Program-made: the position numbers and the translations under genes
The notes under the pieces: generated by a model
Seen by the model: the letters and a program-made list of their open reading frames with translations, nothing else
Told to the model about the DNA's origin: nothing
Databases searched by the model: none
Assembly (NCBI RefSeq): GCF_040939455.1
Contig: NC_134106.1
Span: 40,508,001 to 40,572,000, forward strand
Direction: 5' to 3'
DNA: 64,000 nucleotides
Source: Microcebus murinus
Lineage: Eukaryota > Chordata > Mammalia > Primates > Cheirogaleidae
Part shown: positions 33,481 to 46,467 of the stretch, piece by piece
Numbering within the stretch: position 1 is the first letter of the stretch
Layout of the letters: each line of letters opens with the position of its first letter

Positions 33481-36400
33481 TGCAAAATAAGAAGAGATTT
33501 ATTCTAGTAGTAGAGAAAATTAGTGTTTCTCTCCTCAGTGGAACTGTACTTGGCTTCATTCCTCCCTCCCTCTCCGTCTCCCTCTCTCTCTTCCTTTTCC
33601 TCACAGGGATTTGAAATTATACCTCAGGTTGAGTCTGAGCCCTCCCCAGGTAGTCAGTATATTTTCTTCACTTTTTGAATTTTAGCCTGGGGTAAAATGC
33701 TCTGTGCCTGCTGCTCTGTGTGTGTTTGTGTGTGCATGCACATGTAGAGACCAACTAGCACAATTATTTTAAATACAGTTTTTTTTAATATTAAATAGTT
33801 CTGACAGATTGCTCCAGGAACCCTTTTGATTTTATGTTTTGTTGCGTGTATTCACTTTGAGATTGGTATTTCTCTGCATCTGTGATTATCTTCATGATTA
33901 TTTTCATTTGCTTATGCTTTATGCTGTGGTTTATGTAGATTCATCAGATCTGATACATCTGCTTTTATGTAAGGACTCTCACAATATCTTAGATTTTCTT
34001 GTTTTTCATTTGTTATGGACCCTGTCTTTGTCTTGATCTAATATTAAAATGTATATTTTTACAACTTCTTTTGCTTTATTGACTGGGCAAATATAGATGA
34101 GAAAACGACACTTCTTTTTATTCACCAAAATGTTAATATCTGGATATATTTGAGAAATAGCAACAAAGCTGCAACTTTTTAATCTTTTTTATGCAGAATT
34201 AGATCTTGGCCATATCTTAAAGCTACATGGAGCCTCAGGTTGTTCATTACTGGCTTAAGATGTTTTCACTCCCAGGGGCCTTTGCATTTTAATAGGGAAA
34301 TCTTGTAGCACAAAAGCCTTTAAGACCAAAAGAAATTAATCTCTAAAAGTGAAATTTGAGATATTATGACAGAGCTCTTGAGGCAAAGGAGAAAGAAGAA
34401 TTTTTAAATGGCAAGATTTCTCTCTACTTTGAAATTACATCATGCCTATTATAAGACAAGCAAGCTTTAGAAGGGAAAAGTAAGAAATCATATAACCCTG
34501 TATTTTCCATGAGAAGTAAAATTTATTTAAAATAGTGAAAATATTGAAGGACAGTCAAAAGCAGACCAAATTATTTACATATTTTGAAAACCATACACCA
34601 TGGCTTTTTAAGTTTTGATATAGTAAATTGTTATATGAAATGTTACTTTGAACTATTAACCTGTCCAAATAATCTCCTTCCTTCTAACCCCCACAAAACA
34701 AAGAGCTTATTCAGATAACAGGTAAGAAGTATACAATATGAAATAACACCTATGCAATATGAAATGACACCCACATCTTTGGATATGGATATAGTGCCTG
34801 GTATAGCATCAGGTATTTTAGAGTAATTAATAATATTAATGCTGGTGAATTTCTCTGATTTGGGCAAACTATCCACATTCCAAATACCCGTAAATGAGGC
34901 TGAGACCATGACTATAAAACATCTGATTAAAAATAGGCATCTCCATTTAAGACACAGTGGATTAGATAAATGGAATATCTAAGTGATCATAGACTCTAGG
35001 TTAGCCAATAGTTTTTCTTTTCTTTTTTACTAAGCCATGTACAAGAATAATGAATCTTGGCTTCCCTTTTCTCTTTATTGTCTTGTACATTCTACTCCCA
35101 AACCTAGCCAAGTAAGTAGAAATGTTGAATAACACCCTCAAAGCTAGAACTCATTGAGATTATAGAAAATAAGCTCCCTTTTCCCTATTTTTCTTAAAGA
35201 AATAAAATAAAACATTGAGATGGAAAACAGCAAGGAAAAGAGAGAAATAAGACTTCTATGTCTAGCCAGAGACCTAAAATTAAATTCTGATCCCCACACC
35301 ATTACAACAGTTGTTTGGTGATAACATAGATATGTTGTTCTGCAAAACAGTGCAAATTTTTCTTTTATTTAAGCAACATAATTGTCTTTACTTAAAAATG
35401 AAGTTAAAAACCGGAAAAAGGTCTTTGTTCTCATTGTGGAACAAATATAGAACGGAGTATTTAAATATCCCATTCATTAGCTAGGAGAAAAACATATAAA
35501 AAGCTGTGAATCCTAAAGCATTTATAAAGAAAAAAATTTTCTGGTCATCTTAGTCAGTCTGATCTCTGAACTCTCTGGGTCTTGATCTGACTACTTCTGT
35601 AGTTAGATTGGGCCAGAGCAATAACTGGCCTCACTCCAGCAAGTAGCAATTTTCTTAGAAAAGTCTCCTTTCTATGAGTGAATGAAACATTTTTGACCAT
35701 CACACAACTAAAAACAAAGTTTGGGGACTATAATTTGTTTTAGCTTAGAAGAATTGTTGTCTATCTGGCTTTATTTATTTATTTATTTTTTAACTGTAAG
35801 GAACATTATCTGGGGCTGCTGTGAAAACTGCAGATGTCACAGACAAGAAGAAATTTTAAGTTGTGTCACAGAAAGAGCAGGTGTACCCTCAAGGAAAAAA
35901 AAATTGTTTTCATGCAATTATCTTTTTTAATGAAAATAAATGAAGGAGAAAAACTCACAGACCATATCAACATCAGTAAATTCTCTCTCTTTTCCCCTCC
36001 CAAATGTTTTCCCCTGAAACTAAAGCAGCTCTTTACCCTCTTCAATTCTTGAATCGTCTACTAAGTAAGCACTCATCAGGATAAGTACTGAAATCTGAAA
36101 AGAATCTTACTGATTGAGTTTCAAAAGCAGCCATTGAACCTCATAAGAGTAACTTTTTTTAATTAAGAACTGAACAGTAGGTAGATTACAAGAAGATGGT
36201 AGAAGAGATAAAAGAGGGCATTAGAATTGCAAAGAGAATCTTAGATAATAGATGTGAGAAGGCATTCTAAATACAGTGGCCCCAAATGCATTTTATGCTA
36301 TAATTCAAGAGATCATATGAGGAGAAAATTAGAACATTATAGTCCAAAATAAGAAATTAAGATACTTGGATCAGAGAAGAGGTTGAAGTATTTTTATAAT

Positions 36401-36844
36401 TGCACTCTTGCTGCTTTTATATAAAAATGAACAATGGGTAAAATTACAGTAGTTTGGAGAAAAGTGTAAAAACAGTAGAAGCCCTGGAAACCAGATGGCT
36501 GATACTATGAGAAATTTAACAGTATCAAAACTCAGTGAACTTAATCTGTCCAAGGGGGGTGAGTTATAAAGTGCTGAGGATTATACTCTATTTTTCCTGT
36601 ACTTTTTAAAATAGTATCATCTTTGCTCATTTCTTCTCCCATCAAGAACACCTTATCTCCCTCTACAACACTTGTTTGTATTCTATTATTCTTCATTTCT
36701 TACTTGTTTTCTTAGTTAATAATGTCAAAAGTAAAGAGAGGAACAATTAACAGGAGTTCATTTCTCATCATTGGATGCTTCAAGTAGGCATACCAGGCAT
36801 ATGAGATGTTCTTAGGAGGAAGACTATGCTGAACTTTGAAAAAT
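33481..36844. other. Unassigned, repeat-poor stretch
   Basis: A CT-rich patch lies at 33561-33602, a TG-rich patch at 33714-33735 and a (TTTA)n patch at 35771-35792. 34190-34480 has conserved-element texture (for example CCTTTGCATTTTAATAGGG at 34280-34298). I see no gene. Confidence 0.35.
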
Positions 36845-37022
36845 ATAAATCAGATCATGGCTTAAAACTCTGCAATGGTTTCTCATTATGACTAGAATAA
36901 AATGCAAATTATTTCCATGACCTTCAAGGCCTCACATGACCTAGTTGATATAGTTACTGCCTACTGCTGAGATATCATCTCCTATGGTCTTCTTTCTTGT
37001 TCATTCCAATCCAACCATTTTT
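36845..37022 (+). mobile_element. L2 LINE, sense, left half of a split copy
   Basis: 'CAGATCATGGCTTAAAACTCTGCAATGG' through 'CTTCAAGGCCTCACATGACC' and 'GAGATATCATCTCCTATGG' is the L2 ORF2 end in sense order. The copy stops at 'CCAATCCAACCATT' and resumes at about 40291, after an L1. Confidence 0.88.
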
Positions 37023-38700
37023 CTTTTTAAAAATTTATTTATTTGACATGTTGTAATTGTAAAAATGTATTGAGTACAATTTGATGTTTCACTACATATC
37101 TATGTTGTATAATGATCCAATCAGGGTGGCATTTATCACCTCATGCATTTATTATTCCTTTGTGATGAGAGTCTTCAAAAGCTTCACTTCTCCCTATTTG
37201 GTAATATACAATATTTGACTGTTAACCATAGTTACCTTCCTGTGCAACAGAACACCAGAATTCATTCCTCCTATCTAATTGTAACTTTGTACCTATTGAA
37301 CAACCCCTTTATCCTCCCCTGCTGCACCTACTCCCAGTCTCTGGTAACCACTGTTCTACTCTGTTTCTATGATAGCAACTTTTTTCATTTCTTTTCTTTT
37401 TTAGATTCCATATATGAGTGAGTGAGATGCAGTATTTGTCTTTCTGTGCCTGAGTTATTTCACTTAACATGATGTTTCTCCTGATTCATCTATGCTTTCC
37501 CAAATGACAAGATTTCATTCATTTTTATAGCTGAATACCATTGTGTATGTATACCACATTTTAATTATCCATTCATCTGTTGTTGGACATTGAGGTTGAT
37601 TCCATATCTTGACTATTGTGAATAATGCTGCAATAAACATGGGAATGCAGGTGCAGGTATGTCCTTGATATGCTAATTTTGTTTCTTTTGAATATATACC
37701 TAGTAGGAGGGATTGCTTGATTGTAATTCTATTCTTAATTTTTTGAGAAACCTCCCTACTGTTTTTTGTAATGTCTGTGCTAGTTACAATCCTACCAAAA
37801 GTACGTGAGTATCACCATTTCTCTGCCTCCTCACCAACACTTGTTTTCTTTTGCCTTTTTGGCAATAGCCAATGTAAATGAAATGAAGTGGTATCTCATT
37901 GTGGTTTTGATTTGCATTTTACTGATGATTAGTGATGTTGAGTATTTTTTCATATGCCTGTTATCCATTTGTATGTCTTCTTTTGAGAAATGTCTATTAA
38001 ATTCTTTTGCCTGTTTTAAAAAATCAGGTTATTTGCTTCTTTGTTATTAAATTATTTAGCTTCCTTATATATTCTGGATATTAATCCTTTATCAGATGTA
38101 TAGTTTGCAAATATTTTCTCCCATTCTGTAGGTTGTCTCTTTACTCTACTGATTGTTTCCTTTGCTGTGCAGATGCTTTTTAGTCTGATGCAATCCCATT
38201 TGTCTATTTTTCCTTTTGTTGCCTGTGCTTTTGAGGTTTCATTCAAAAAAATCCTTGTCCAGCCCAATGGCATGAAATGTTTCATCTGTTTTCTTCTAGT
38301 AGTTCTATAATTTGGGGGGTTTTATTTTTAAGTATTTAATCCATTTTGGATTGATTTTTGTATGTTGTGAGAGGTGGGAGTCTAGTCTCATTCTGCCTGT
38401 GGATATCTGATTTTCCAAGCACCACTTGTTGAAGAGGCTATCTTTTCCCCACTATGTGTTTTTGGTATGTTTGTGGAAAATCAATTGGCTATAGGTGTAC
38501 ACATTTATTTATAGACTTTCTATTCTATTTCATAGTCCATGTGTCTGTTTTTCTTGCCAGTACTTTGTTGTGTTGGTTACTATAGCTTTGTAGTATATTT
38601 TGAAGTCAAGAATCATGATGCTTTGATTGTTTTTGTTCAGATTGTTTTAGCTATTCAGGGTCTTTTGTGGTTTCATATAAATCTATTTCTATGAAGAATA

Positions 38701-38953
38701 TTGTTTGTGTTTTTTTTTTAATTATTTTTTTTATTTTGGCATATTATGGGGGTACAGATTTTAAGGTTTCAATAAATGCCCATTTCCCCCCCTCCCCCCA
38801 AAAGTCTGAGTCTCCATCATGACCATCCCCCAGATGGTGCACATCTCACTCACTATGTATGTATATACCCGCCCCCCTCCCCCCTCCCACCTGCCCAATA
38901 CCCTATTACTGTAGCACCTATGTGTCCACTTAGGTGCTACTTGTTTGTGTTTT
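38701..38953 (-). mobile_element. Young lemur-type L1, 3' UTR only, nested in the older L1
   Basis: An insert of about 227 bp (38714-38940) begins with a T-run, then 'GGCATATTATGGGGGTACAG' and the complement of the G-tract; it holds only the L1 3' UTR end. A 13-bp target duplication, TTGTTTGTGTTTT, is at 38701-38713 and 38941-38953. Removing the insert restores continuous L1 ORF2. Confidence 0.95.
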
Positions 38954-39802
38954 GATAGACATTGCATTAAATCTATAGATCACTTTGGGTAGTATGGTCA
39001 TTTTTACAATATTAATTCTTTTAATCTATAAATACAGGATATCTTTCTATTTATTTGTGTCCTCTCCACTTTTTTTCATCAAAGTTTTATAGGTTTCAAC
39101 ATAGTGATATTTTTCTTCTTTGGTTAAGTTTATTCCTAGGTATTTTATATTTTCATAGCTATTATACATGGAATTGTTTTCTTGATTTCTTTTTCAGATA
39201 GTTTGCTATTAGTATAGAAATGCTATTGATTTTTGTATGTTGCTTTTGTATACTGCAACTTTATTGAATTTATTTATTAGTTCTAATCGTTTTGGTGAAG
39301 TTGTTAGGGTTTTCTATACAAAAGATCATGTCATCTGCAAATAGGACAATTTAAGTCCCTCTTTTCCGATTTGGATGCCTTTATTTCTCTCTTTCCCAAC
39401 TGTTCTAATTAGGATTTCCAGTGCTATGTTGAATAGAAGTGGTGAAAGTGGCCATCCTTGTCTTTTTCCTGATCTGTATGATATTAGCGGTGGGCTAGTT
39501 ATATATATGGCCTTTATTGTATTTTCTAAACCTAGTTTCTCAGGAGTTTTTATCATGAACAGGTGTTGAATTTTATTGAATGCCTTTTCACCATCAATTG
39601 AAATGATCATATTGGTTTTTTGTCCTTTGTTCTGTTGATATGATGTATCACAATGGTTGATTTGTGTATGTTAAACCAAGCATCCGTGGGATGAATCTCC
39701 CTTGGTCATAGTGAATGACCTTTTTAACGTGCTGTTGGATTCAGTTTGCTAGTATTTTGTTGAAATTTTTTTGTCTATGCTCATCAGGGATATTGGCTTG
39801 TA

Positions 39803-39868
39803 GTTTTCTTTTCTTTTCTTTCTTTCTCTCTTTTTCTTTTTTCTTTCTTTTTTTTTTTTTTTTTTTTA
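39803..39868 (+). repeat. Pyrimidine (CTTT)n / T-run tract
   Basis: CTTTT/CTTTC units grade into about 22 T. It grew inside the L1 where the consensus has 'TTTTCTTTTTT'. Confidence 0.95.
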
Positions 39869-40290
39869 TATATCCTTGTCCAGATTTGGAATCAGTGTAA
39901 TGCTGGCCTCATAAAATGAGCTTGCAAGTGTTCACTCTCTTCAATTTTCTGGAATAGTTTGAAGAGAATTGGTATTAGTTGTTTAATTGTTGGGTAGAAT
40001 TCAGCAGTGAAGCCATCAGGTCCTGGGATTTTCTTTGCTAGAAGACTTTATTACTGTTTCAATTTCCTCACTCAATATTGGTCCATTCAGATTTTCTGTT
40101 TCTTCATAATTTAATCTTAAAGCTGTATGTGTTCAGGAATTTATTCATTTCTTCTCTTATCAGAGTTGATGGCATATAGTTGTTCATAGTAATATTTATT
40201 TTATGATCTTTTGTATTTCTGTGCTACCAGTTGTTATGTCTCCTTTTCCATCTTTGATATTATTTACTTGAATCTTCTCTCTGACCTCCT

Positions 40291-40705
40291 TTTATTTCCT
40301 GAGCAACATTGAGTTGTTTCCACTTTAAGGCTTTGCATTAGCTTTTTCCTCTAATTGGAAAGCTCTTCCTTCTACCATCTGTGCATGCCTGGCTTCTTGA
40401 TATCATTGAAGTCTCAGCCCAAATATTATGTCCTACAGAATTCTCCTTTCATCATAGTCTTCAGTTTCTCTATATCTCATTAATTTAAGGTGTTATGACT
40501 CCTAAAATTTACTAGTTTATTAATTTGTTTATTGTCTCCTCCCACACTCCAAACTCAGGAAGAACATGAGCTATAGAAGAAAAAAGATATTTTGTATCTT
40601 GCCCAGTGCTATATCTCTAGATTTCAGTCCAGGTCTAGCTTGGTGCTACAAAAAGTAGTTGGTCTGTTAAATATTTGTGGCTAGTTGGTTAATATGTAAA
40701 TCAAC
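40291..40705 (+). mobile_element. L2 LINE, sense, right half of the split copy
   Basis: It resumes with 'GACCTCCTTTTATTTCCTGAG' and 'AAGGCTTTGCATTAGC', then 'TTGGAAAGCTCTTCC' (40357-40371), 'GAAGTCTCAGCCCAAATATTATGTCC', 'GTTTATTGTCTCCTCCC' and the L2 3' end near 'AAATATTTGTGGCTAG'. Together with 36845-37022 it makes about 590 bp of continuous L2 3' end. Confidence 0.85.
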
Positions 40706-41444
40706 ACAGTGCTTCCTTCATCAAGAAAGTCTTACTACTAAAAAGAAAATGAGCTAACCTAAACAATATTTCTAGTAACATAGTTGATTTACATTCTGGT
40801 ACAAACTTCTCATCTGCTCATGGACCCCTAACAGTTTGTGGACCTTTATAATACACAAAACCATACTTTGAGTAGCATTGATCTAACGTGTAGAGGGGCT
40901 GAAAGGTTTTCTTCCAGTAGAAGCTAAAAGATAACAAAATGTTAGCGATTGAATAAAATATTTGATAGTTTTGGTAGATAGTTTGTAATTATATTTCAAG
41001 TGCCATAATCAGTGATAATTTGCTAGTGCAAAAGAATTGCTTGTACCTTGCTTGTAAGAAGTAGGATGATGTTATCAGAAAAGTCTGTGTTGCTCCACTA
41101 ATAGCTATTAAAGCCAGGGGAGAATAGAGCCTGAGAGGAAAGGATAATTCCCTGAAGCAGTAGAAAAAGCTTAATGTTAAAAGTCATTCAGGAAAGAATT
41201 TTCATCTGAAACACAGAAGTTACTAGAAGGTAGGGAAGACATGGGAATGCTCTAACATTCTGGGGAAAGTGTTTTTTGTTTTTTTTTTCTCATAAGAGAT
41301 CAGATCACTCTGCACCAAGTAGAAAAAGGATACTAAACTCAATGGGCTTGGGGAACAACTTTCTATACCTCAGCAATTAGAGGTGGTGAAGATTTCCAAA
41401 AAATCAAATCAAAAGTTTAAGTCTCAATATATATTTAAAATACA
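40706..41444. other. Unassigned sequence; possible hAT fragment at 40820-40890
   Basis: 'CTCATGGACCCCTAACAG...CATACTTTGAGTAGCATTGA' resembles the terminus of a 'ctttgagtagcactg' hAT element, but it is too short to name. The rest is unassigned. Confidence 0.35.
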
Positions 41445-41660
41445 AATATTGCAATAACCTACATTTATGGAGTACTGCCTATGCACTAGGTACTGTGCTA
41501 CACCCATTATGTCAATGAGTTCTCTCAACAATCCTTTTGGGCAGATACTGCTGCTATCCATTTTAATTGAGGTTTAAAGAGATATCAAGGGGCAGAATCA
41601 GTATTTAAACACAAGTCTTAAATGAGAGCCTTTGCTCTTAACATCTATACATATAGCCTT
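41445..41660 (-). repeat. MIR SINE, antisense
   Basis: 'TACATTTATGGAGTACTGCCTATGCACTAGGTACTGTGC' is followed by 'CTCTCAACAATCCTTTTGGG' and 'AGCCTTTGCTCTTAACATC'. This is nearly the complete MIR order. Confidence 0.9.
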
Positions 41661-41919
41661 CATATGTAAAAACCTCAACCGCAAAGATTACAGTTAATAA
41701 AGAAGAGAGAAGTATAGGAAAAACATTCTAAACACCCAGGAATTATTATCCAGGTCATGAGTGAGATAGGAGATTGAATATAGGGTGGTAAGTGCTACAA
41801 AATAATTGTTTACCTCAAAGCATAAATGTCTACAATTAGGCATTCCTTTCTTTGGATCTTGAAAGCTTTTCCCATCACCAAGGTCTCATAATAAGAAAGG
41901 AGAAATAAAAAATTCACAA

Positions 41920-42010
41920 ACTTGAGTCCTACTGTATCAGAACATCTGAATTTGTGAATCTGTGTTTTTTTATTTAAAGATCATCATGTGATTTTGATGA
42001 ACAGACAAAT
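41920..42010. mobile_element. hAT-type (MER20-like) fragment, tentative
   Basis: 'CCTACTGTATCAGAACATCTGAA', 'GAATCTGTGTTTTTTTATTTAAA' and 'TGTGATTTTGATGA' follow the inner order of MER20-type elements. The termini are lost. Confidence 0.45.
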
Positions 42011-42094
42011 TTGGAAATCATGTAATCCCTTATGAAGAAATAGTTGGAAGCTTGCTCAATGCCAGACTGATGGTGTTTAGACAATAAGAGAAAG

Positions 42095-42097
42095 GGA

Positions 42098-42165
<68 letters not shown>

Positions 42166-42166
42166 G
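42095..42166 (+). repeat. (GAAA)n microsatellite
   Basis: About 18 nearly pure GAAA units, not attached to an Alu or L1 tail. It encodes only a chance Phe/Leu/Ser repeat on the minus strand. Confidence 0.97.
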
Positions 42167-45100
42167 AAACAACATGATTTTTTCTATGTGTAGCACTGTC
42201 ACGAAAAATTTTTTTTAACACTTCCTTGTCTCTTTCAGGGATCTGAGGTACTTTACAGCAAATTGACAAAATGTACTAAGTATTAAATAGAATAGTAATT
42301 TCGTATTCAACAGGTCCCATTTGGTCCCTTGAAGGAGCAAGTGTCCTGGAGATAGAAAACCTGAGTGAATACAATATCATCTTTTGGAAAACAGCTGGAA
42401 GCCAACTGTAAGCATCACCACATGTTGAATAGCACAAACAATGTTCTGCACTAAAGTGAATAGACGTGGCTTCGCTAGCAAGTTCTTCATATCAAAATCA
42501 CATATATTAGAGATATTTTTTTCTAATGATGAGTTGATATTCTACCTGATATTTTGACATGTCACTGTACCTCTTACACTTATAAAGTAGAAAAATAGAA
42601 CTACATAGCAGGAATCCTTAGAATATGAACCAATACTGGGAAAATCTCAGAAAGCAAATATTAATAGGTCTTAAGCTGAGGATCAAATTCATGTACTCCT
42701 ATATGCTCATTTGTGGCTTTAAGTACAGTTTGATTTCATATAATCTTATATTCATTCGTCATATACATCTATTGCAATATAATTATGCCATGGGACTCAT
42801 AATACCTTATATAATATTACCAATATCCATTATATTCAAGTTAATCTACTCTAAAAGAGTTTAGGTGGAGCAGCAAGACTATTTTGAGAAAGTCAGCACT
42901 ATAATTATAATATTATTTATTCTTTATCTGTAGATCTGAATGCATTGCAGGACATATTGGGTCATTTATATCATAAGATAATATGCTAATAACATTTCAT
43001 ATTTGATGTAAGTAAATCCTAAATGGAAGTATTACAGGGACAGTCCAAAAATATCTATATTTTGCACTGAGTTTAAGAGCATTTATACAAAATATCATTG
43101 TTACTTAGCTCATAACAATGAAAATAGGAGCAGGAGGATGCCAGATTATGCCAGATGTTTGCCTAGGGTTGGCTTATATTCACCGGAGGATTATGAGGGT
43201 TATTTATTTAGAATGAGTCTAGCTATAATCTATTTATTTTAAAAAATGATAAGGGTCAGAAAAGTTTACTTAGAAGTTTTCAAAATGTCATTATTTGCAC
43301 TGTATTTGCAAGCAAGCAAAAAGATTTAACTGTCGGTAGTTGCTAAGAATGGATAACATTAGGATATATTAGTATGGGGAAAATAAATAAAGACATTTCT
43401 ATTAATTAAGTATGTACACTAACAAGTTACGTGACATTAAATGCACAAAATGTGAGTTTCATTTATAATTAGTATGGGTTAAATGCAGATATCAATGTTT
43501 AGCACCAATAAAATTTTGAATCCTTATCTGAAATTCATGTGCAGTCTATGCTTCCAGAAAAATGGTGAAAAAGAAACCTCTAATCAATTTCTTTTAAAAT
43601 TGTTTATATATTTGCTTCGAAAGAGATGAGAAAGTAGAGAAGGGTATGTCCATCAAATGAGAAGAAAGACTGAGGAAAAATAATGGCTAAACATTTGTAA
43701 ACTTGAAATTTGTTTGGTGATTGGTGCAAGTGCAAGGTAGAGTTTGAGGTCATTTCTCATTTCATACAAATAAATCTTCTTAGTCTGGCTTATATATATA
43801 AGGGGACATAATCTGCAAAATGCTTCAAATCACTTAACTTTCCTTCACCCAGAAGCATTTAGTGTGGCTGGAAGGCTCTGTTCAGGAAATGAAGGTCTCT
43901 AAATTGTGGCTGGTTTTATCAGAGGGTGAATCTTCCCAGGGAAAGAGGATCAGGGATGTGAGGAAAGGTCCTGGCCAACAGCAATAGCAGAATGTGTCAC
44001 ACTGCCGGCAGCAGAAGGAGAATGAAATCTAAAAATGAATTGTGCTTTTTGAAGGATGTATCCTTTTTGTCTTTTTCCCCAGATGTGATCAGTTCTCATT
44101 GGTTTAGCATATTCCCTTGGCTTGGATGCCCATAGCAAGGGTGACATGGAAAGGAAACCTAAGTCTTTGTGACAGTTCATTAAATGTACATTTATTAGCA
44201 ATGTATGGCTTTTTCGTTCTTGCTGCTTTATATAGGATTTCAGGAGAGATTTTGGAGAGGATAGGTCTCTGTTCCTTGCATCCGATCTCTGCCTAAGCAG
44301 GCACCTCTCCCAGGACATATTTGGGAGCAAGGAGAGAAACAGAGTCAAAGGTGAAAACTAGCATGAAGATGATTTATTCCATAAAACTTGGGCAATACAT
44401 CCATGTCACCCTGTCAGCTGTCAAAAATGCCACCAGTCCTTTTATTTACTTGTTTCAGTAATACTCCTGGAAATCATCAATCTTTGGAATTGGCACTTTA
44501 ATTAAAACCTAAAGGGAAGTGGTTGGTATGAATCTGTGCATGTGTTTAAGTGTACATATGTGAAAGTGTCCACTTATATGTTTTTGGAGTCTATGTGTAT
44601 GACTGTATGTTGTTATATTTTTCATATATATACATTTCTAAGTGTTATTATACTTCATGCACTTAGAGTTTATTTAAAGCCATACTTGTGGTTTTGGAAA
44701 ATCTATCTACAATCCCACCGAGACACATCTAAAATTGTAATAAGTAAATGTATTCTTTAAAGGAGACCTATTGTAAATCCTGTCAAAAATAAACATTTAT
44801 TCTAAAAACTGAGTAACCTACCTTTTTGTAACTTTTATAAAAACCAAGTCTTAGGTTTCTGCCTTTGTGAGAACTCTGGTTAGATTTTTCTACACAGGGC
44901 CCTCCCTCGGCAAGATGATAATATTTCTGATTTCCTTTTGATCTTCCTTATTAGTGGCATTCTCCATCTTGGGCCTGAACTCCTCCCTTCTGCTATCTCC
45001 TGGATAACAGGTTAGACCTCTCCCATCTGGCAACCAATCGGGTGTGCCCTCTTCTAAAAGGAACTTCTCTGTACAAACCCCAAACCCTACCAGAAATCTT

Positions 45101-46059
45101 CTTTCAAGGAACTGTCTTTAGCTAATTTCCATGATGTATAATATTAATCACTATAAAAGTCTGATGCGATATTGCAAGGGGAATTTCCTTAACGAAGGCA
45201 AAGCTATGACCAATATAAGTGATTGTCTAAAGGAATGCCAGATTCTAGCAACATAGTAAGACACATAAAGGAAGAAATATTAAGCTCCCTTTCTCCAAAG
45301 AGCTTGCACTCTAGTTGGGTTATCTCCCCACAGTGAAAAGAATTATGTGATGTTTTTGCAACAGTGCAAAAAGGAATGTGATTGTCAAGATTGTGCCCTT
45401 ATTTACATAAACTTAAAGGCCAACAGGACTACTAGACCTGACTGCTTAGTATACACACTATGAAGATTCATCCAGCAGGCCCCCGGTTGCCTACTTATAA
45501 AGGACCCATTTTCAACAAGCCATAATCACCTTCACATGTTGACAAAATAAAAAAGATGATTCTGAAGAGGAAAGTTCTAGACCAGTTTTCTTGAGTCAGT
45601 ATAAATAAAGAGGGACATTCTGATTGCCAAGAAAGGAATCATCTGCAGTTGGCATCTTCTGGACAATAGAGTATTACTAATATAAAGGTAGAGACATGTG
45701 ATATTTTAGGAATATCAACAGAAAAAAGCAACTCTGAATTGGTGATAAAATAATTGGCAATCCTGTTTTGCTGGGTATAACCAGCCTGAATATGGAAAAA
45801 TAAATATTGCATGTTATAGTTCTTTACTCCTCACTCTTTTTCTCCCAGAGGTGGATCATATTAGACAAACAGAGTCATTCTGGCAACCATCACCTTGCAT
45901 AAAGATGCAGGTGGGTATGGGGTAGCAAAGATAGAGGGGAGACACTTTACAAATGGCTTGCATGAAAGTAGAGATGACAAGTGCTTTTCAGAGTCATGGG
46001 AGAGTGAGGGAAAAGGCGTTGTGCAGGGCCAAGAAGAGAAAATTGTAGGGACTTTACTA
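42167..46059. other. Long repeat-poor stretch
   Basis: I recognise almost no transposon over 3.9 kb (possible antisense L2 trace at about 45270-45330; possible LTR-like sequence at 44880-45110 with a CCAAT at 45034). The 132-codon minus-strand frame at 43950-44348 has no domain. 44090-44230 is non-repetitive and could be conserved. Confidence 0.35.
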
Positions 46060-46467
46060 TGTTAGTTTGCTAGGGCTACCATAATAAGATACCACTGATG
46101 TGGTGGCTTAAACAACAGAAATTAATTTTCTCATAGTCCTGGAGGCTAGAATTTCAAGATCCAGGTGCTAGCAGGGGCAGTTTCTCCTGTGGCCTTGGTC
46201 CTTGGCTTGCAGAAGGCTGCTCTCTCACTGTCTCTTCACACAACCATTTATCTGCACATGTGTTTATGGTGTCTCTATGTCTTAATCTCTTTTTCTTATA
46301 AGAACACCAGTCAGATTGGATTTGGGTCCCCCCGCACCCCCATTGGCCTTGTTTTAAGTCAATCATCTCTTTAAAGACTCTGTCTCTGAATATAGTCACA
46401 TCATGCGATACTAGAGGTTAGAAACTTAACATATGAATTTTGGAAAGACACAATTCAGCTCATAACA
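46060..46467 (-). mobile_element. MLT1-type (ERVL-MaLR) solitary LTR, antisense, full length
   Basis: From TGTTAGTTTGCTAGGGC, through 'GGTGGCTTAAACAACAGAAATT', 'CAGTCAGATTGGATTTGGG' and 'CTCTTTAAAGACTCTGTCTC', to 'CACAATTCAGCTCATAACA'. The terminal TG...CA is kept. No exact target duplication is seen. Confidence 0.93.

Larger units (their letters stand above)
37023..40290 (-). mobile_element. Older primate L1 (L1MA/L1PB-like), antisense, inserted into an L2
   Basis: About 3.3 kb including its own insert. 37023-37140 is the antisense 3' UTR ('TTGTATAATGATCCAATCAGGGTGG'). From 37400 to 40290 the antisense ORF2 can be followed in order, with surviving open runs on the minus strand at 38052-38285 (C-terminal region, 'TAKETI', '[20 protein letters not shown]') and 39326-39610 (reverse transcriptase region, with '[15 protein letters not shown]' and '[15 protein letters not shown]'). 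The frame is broken many times. A younger L1 (38714-38940) and a pyrimidine tract (39803-39868) lie inside it. Confidence 0.92.

Noticed and set aside
43950..44348. 132-codon minus-strand frame
   Set aside because: No domain, no splice or promoter context, ordinary composition. Kept only as a note in the repeat-poor block.
44880..45110. LTR-like promoter (CCAAT, TA-rich box)
   Set aside because: Ends, family and target duplication are all missing; too weak to list as an element.
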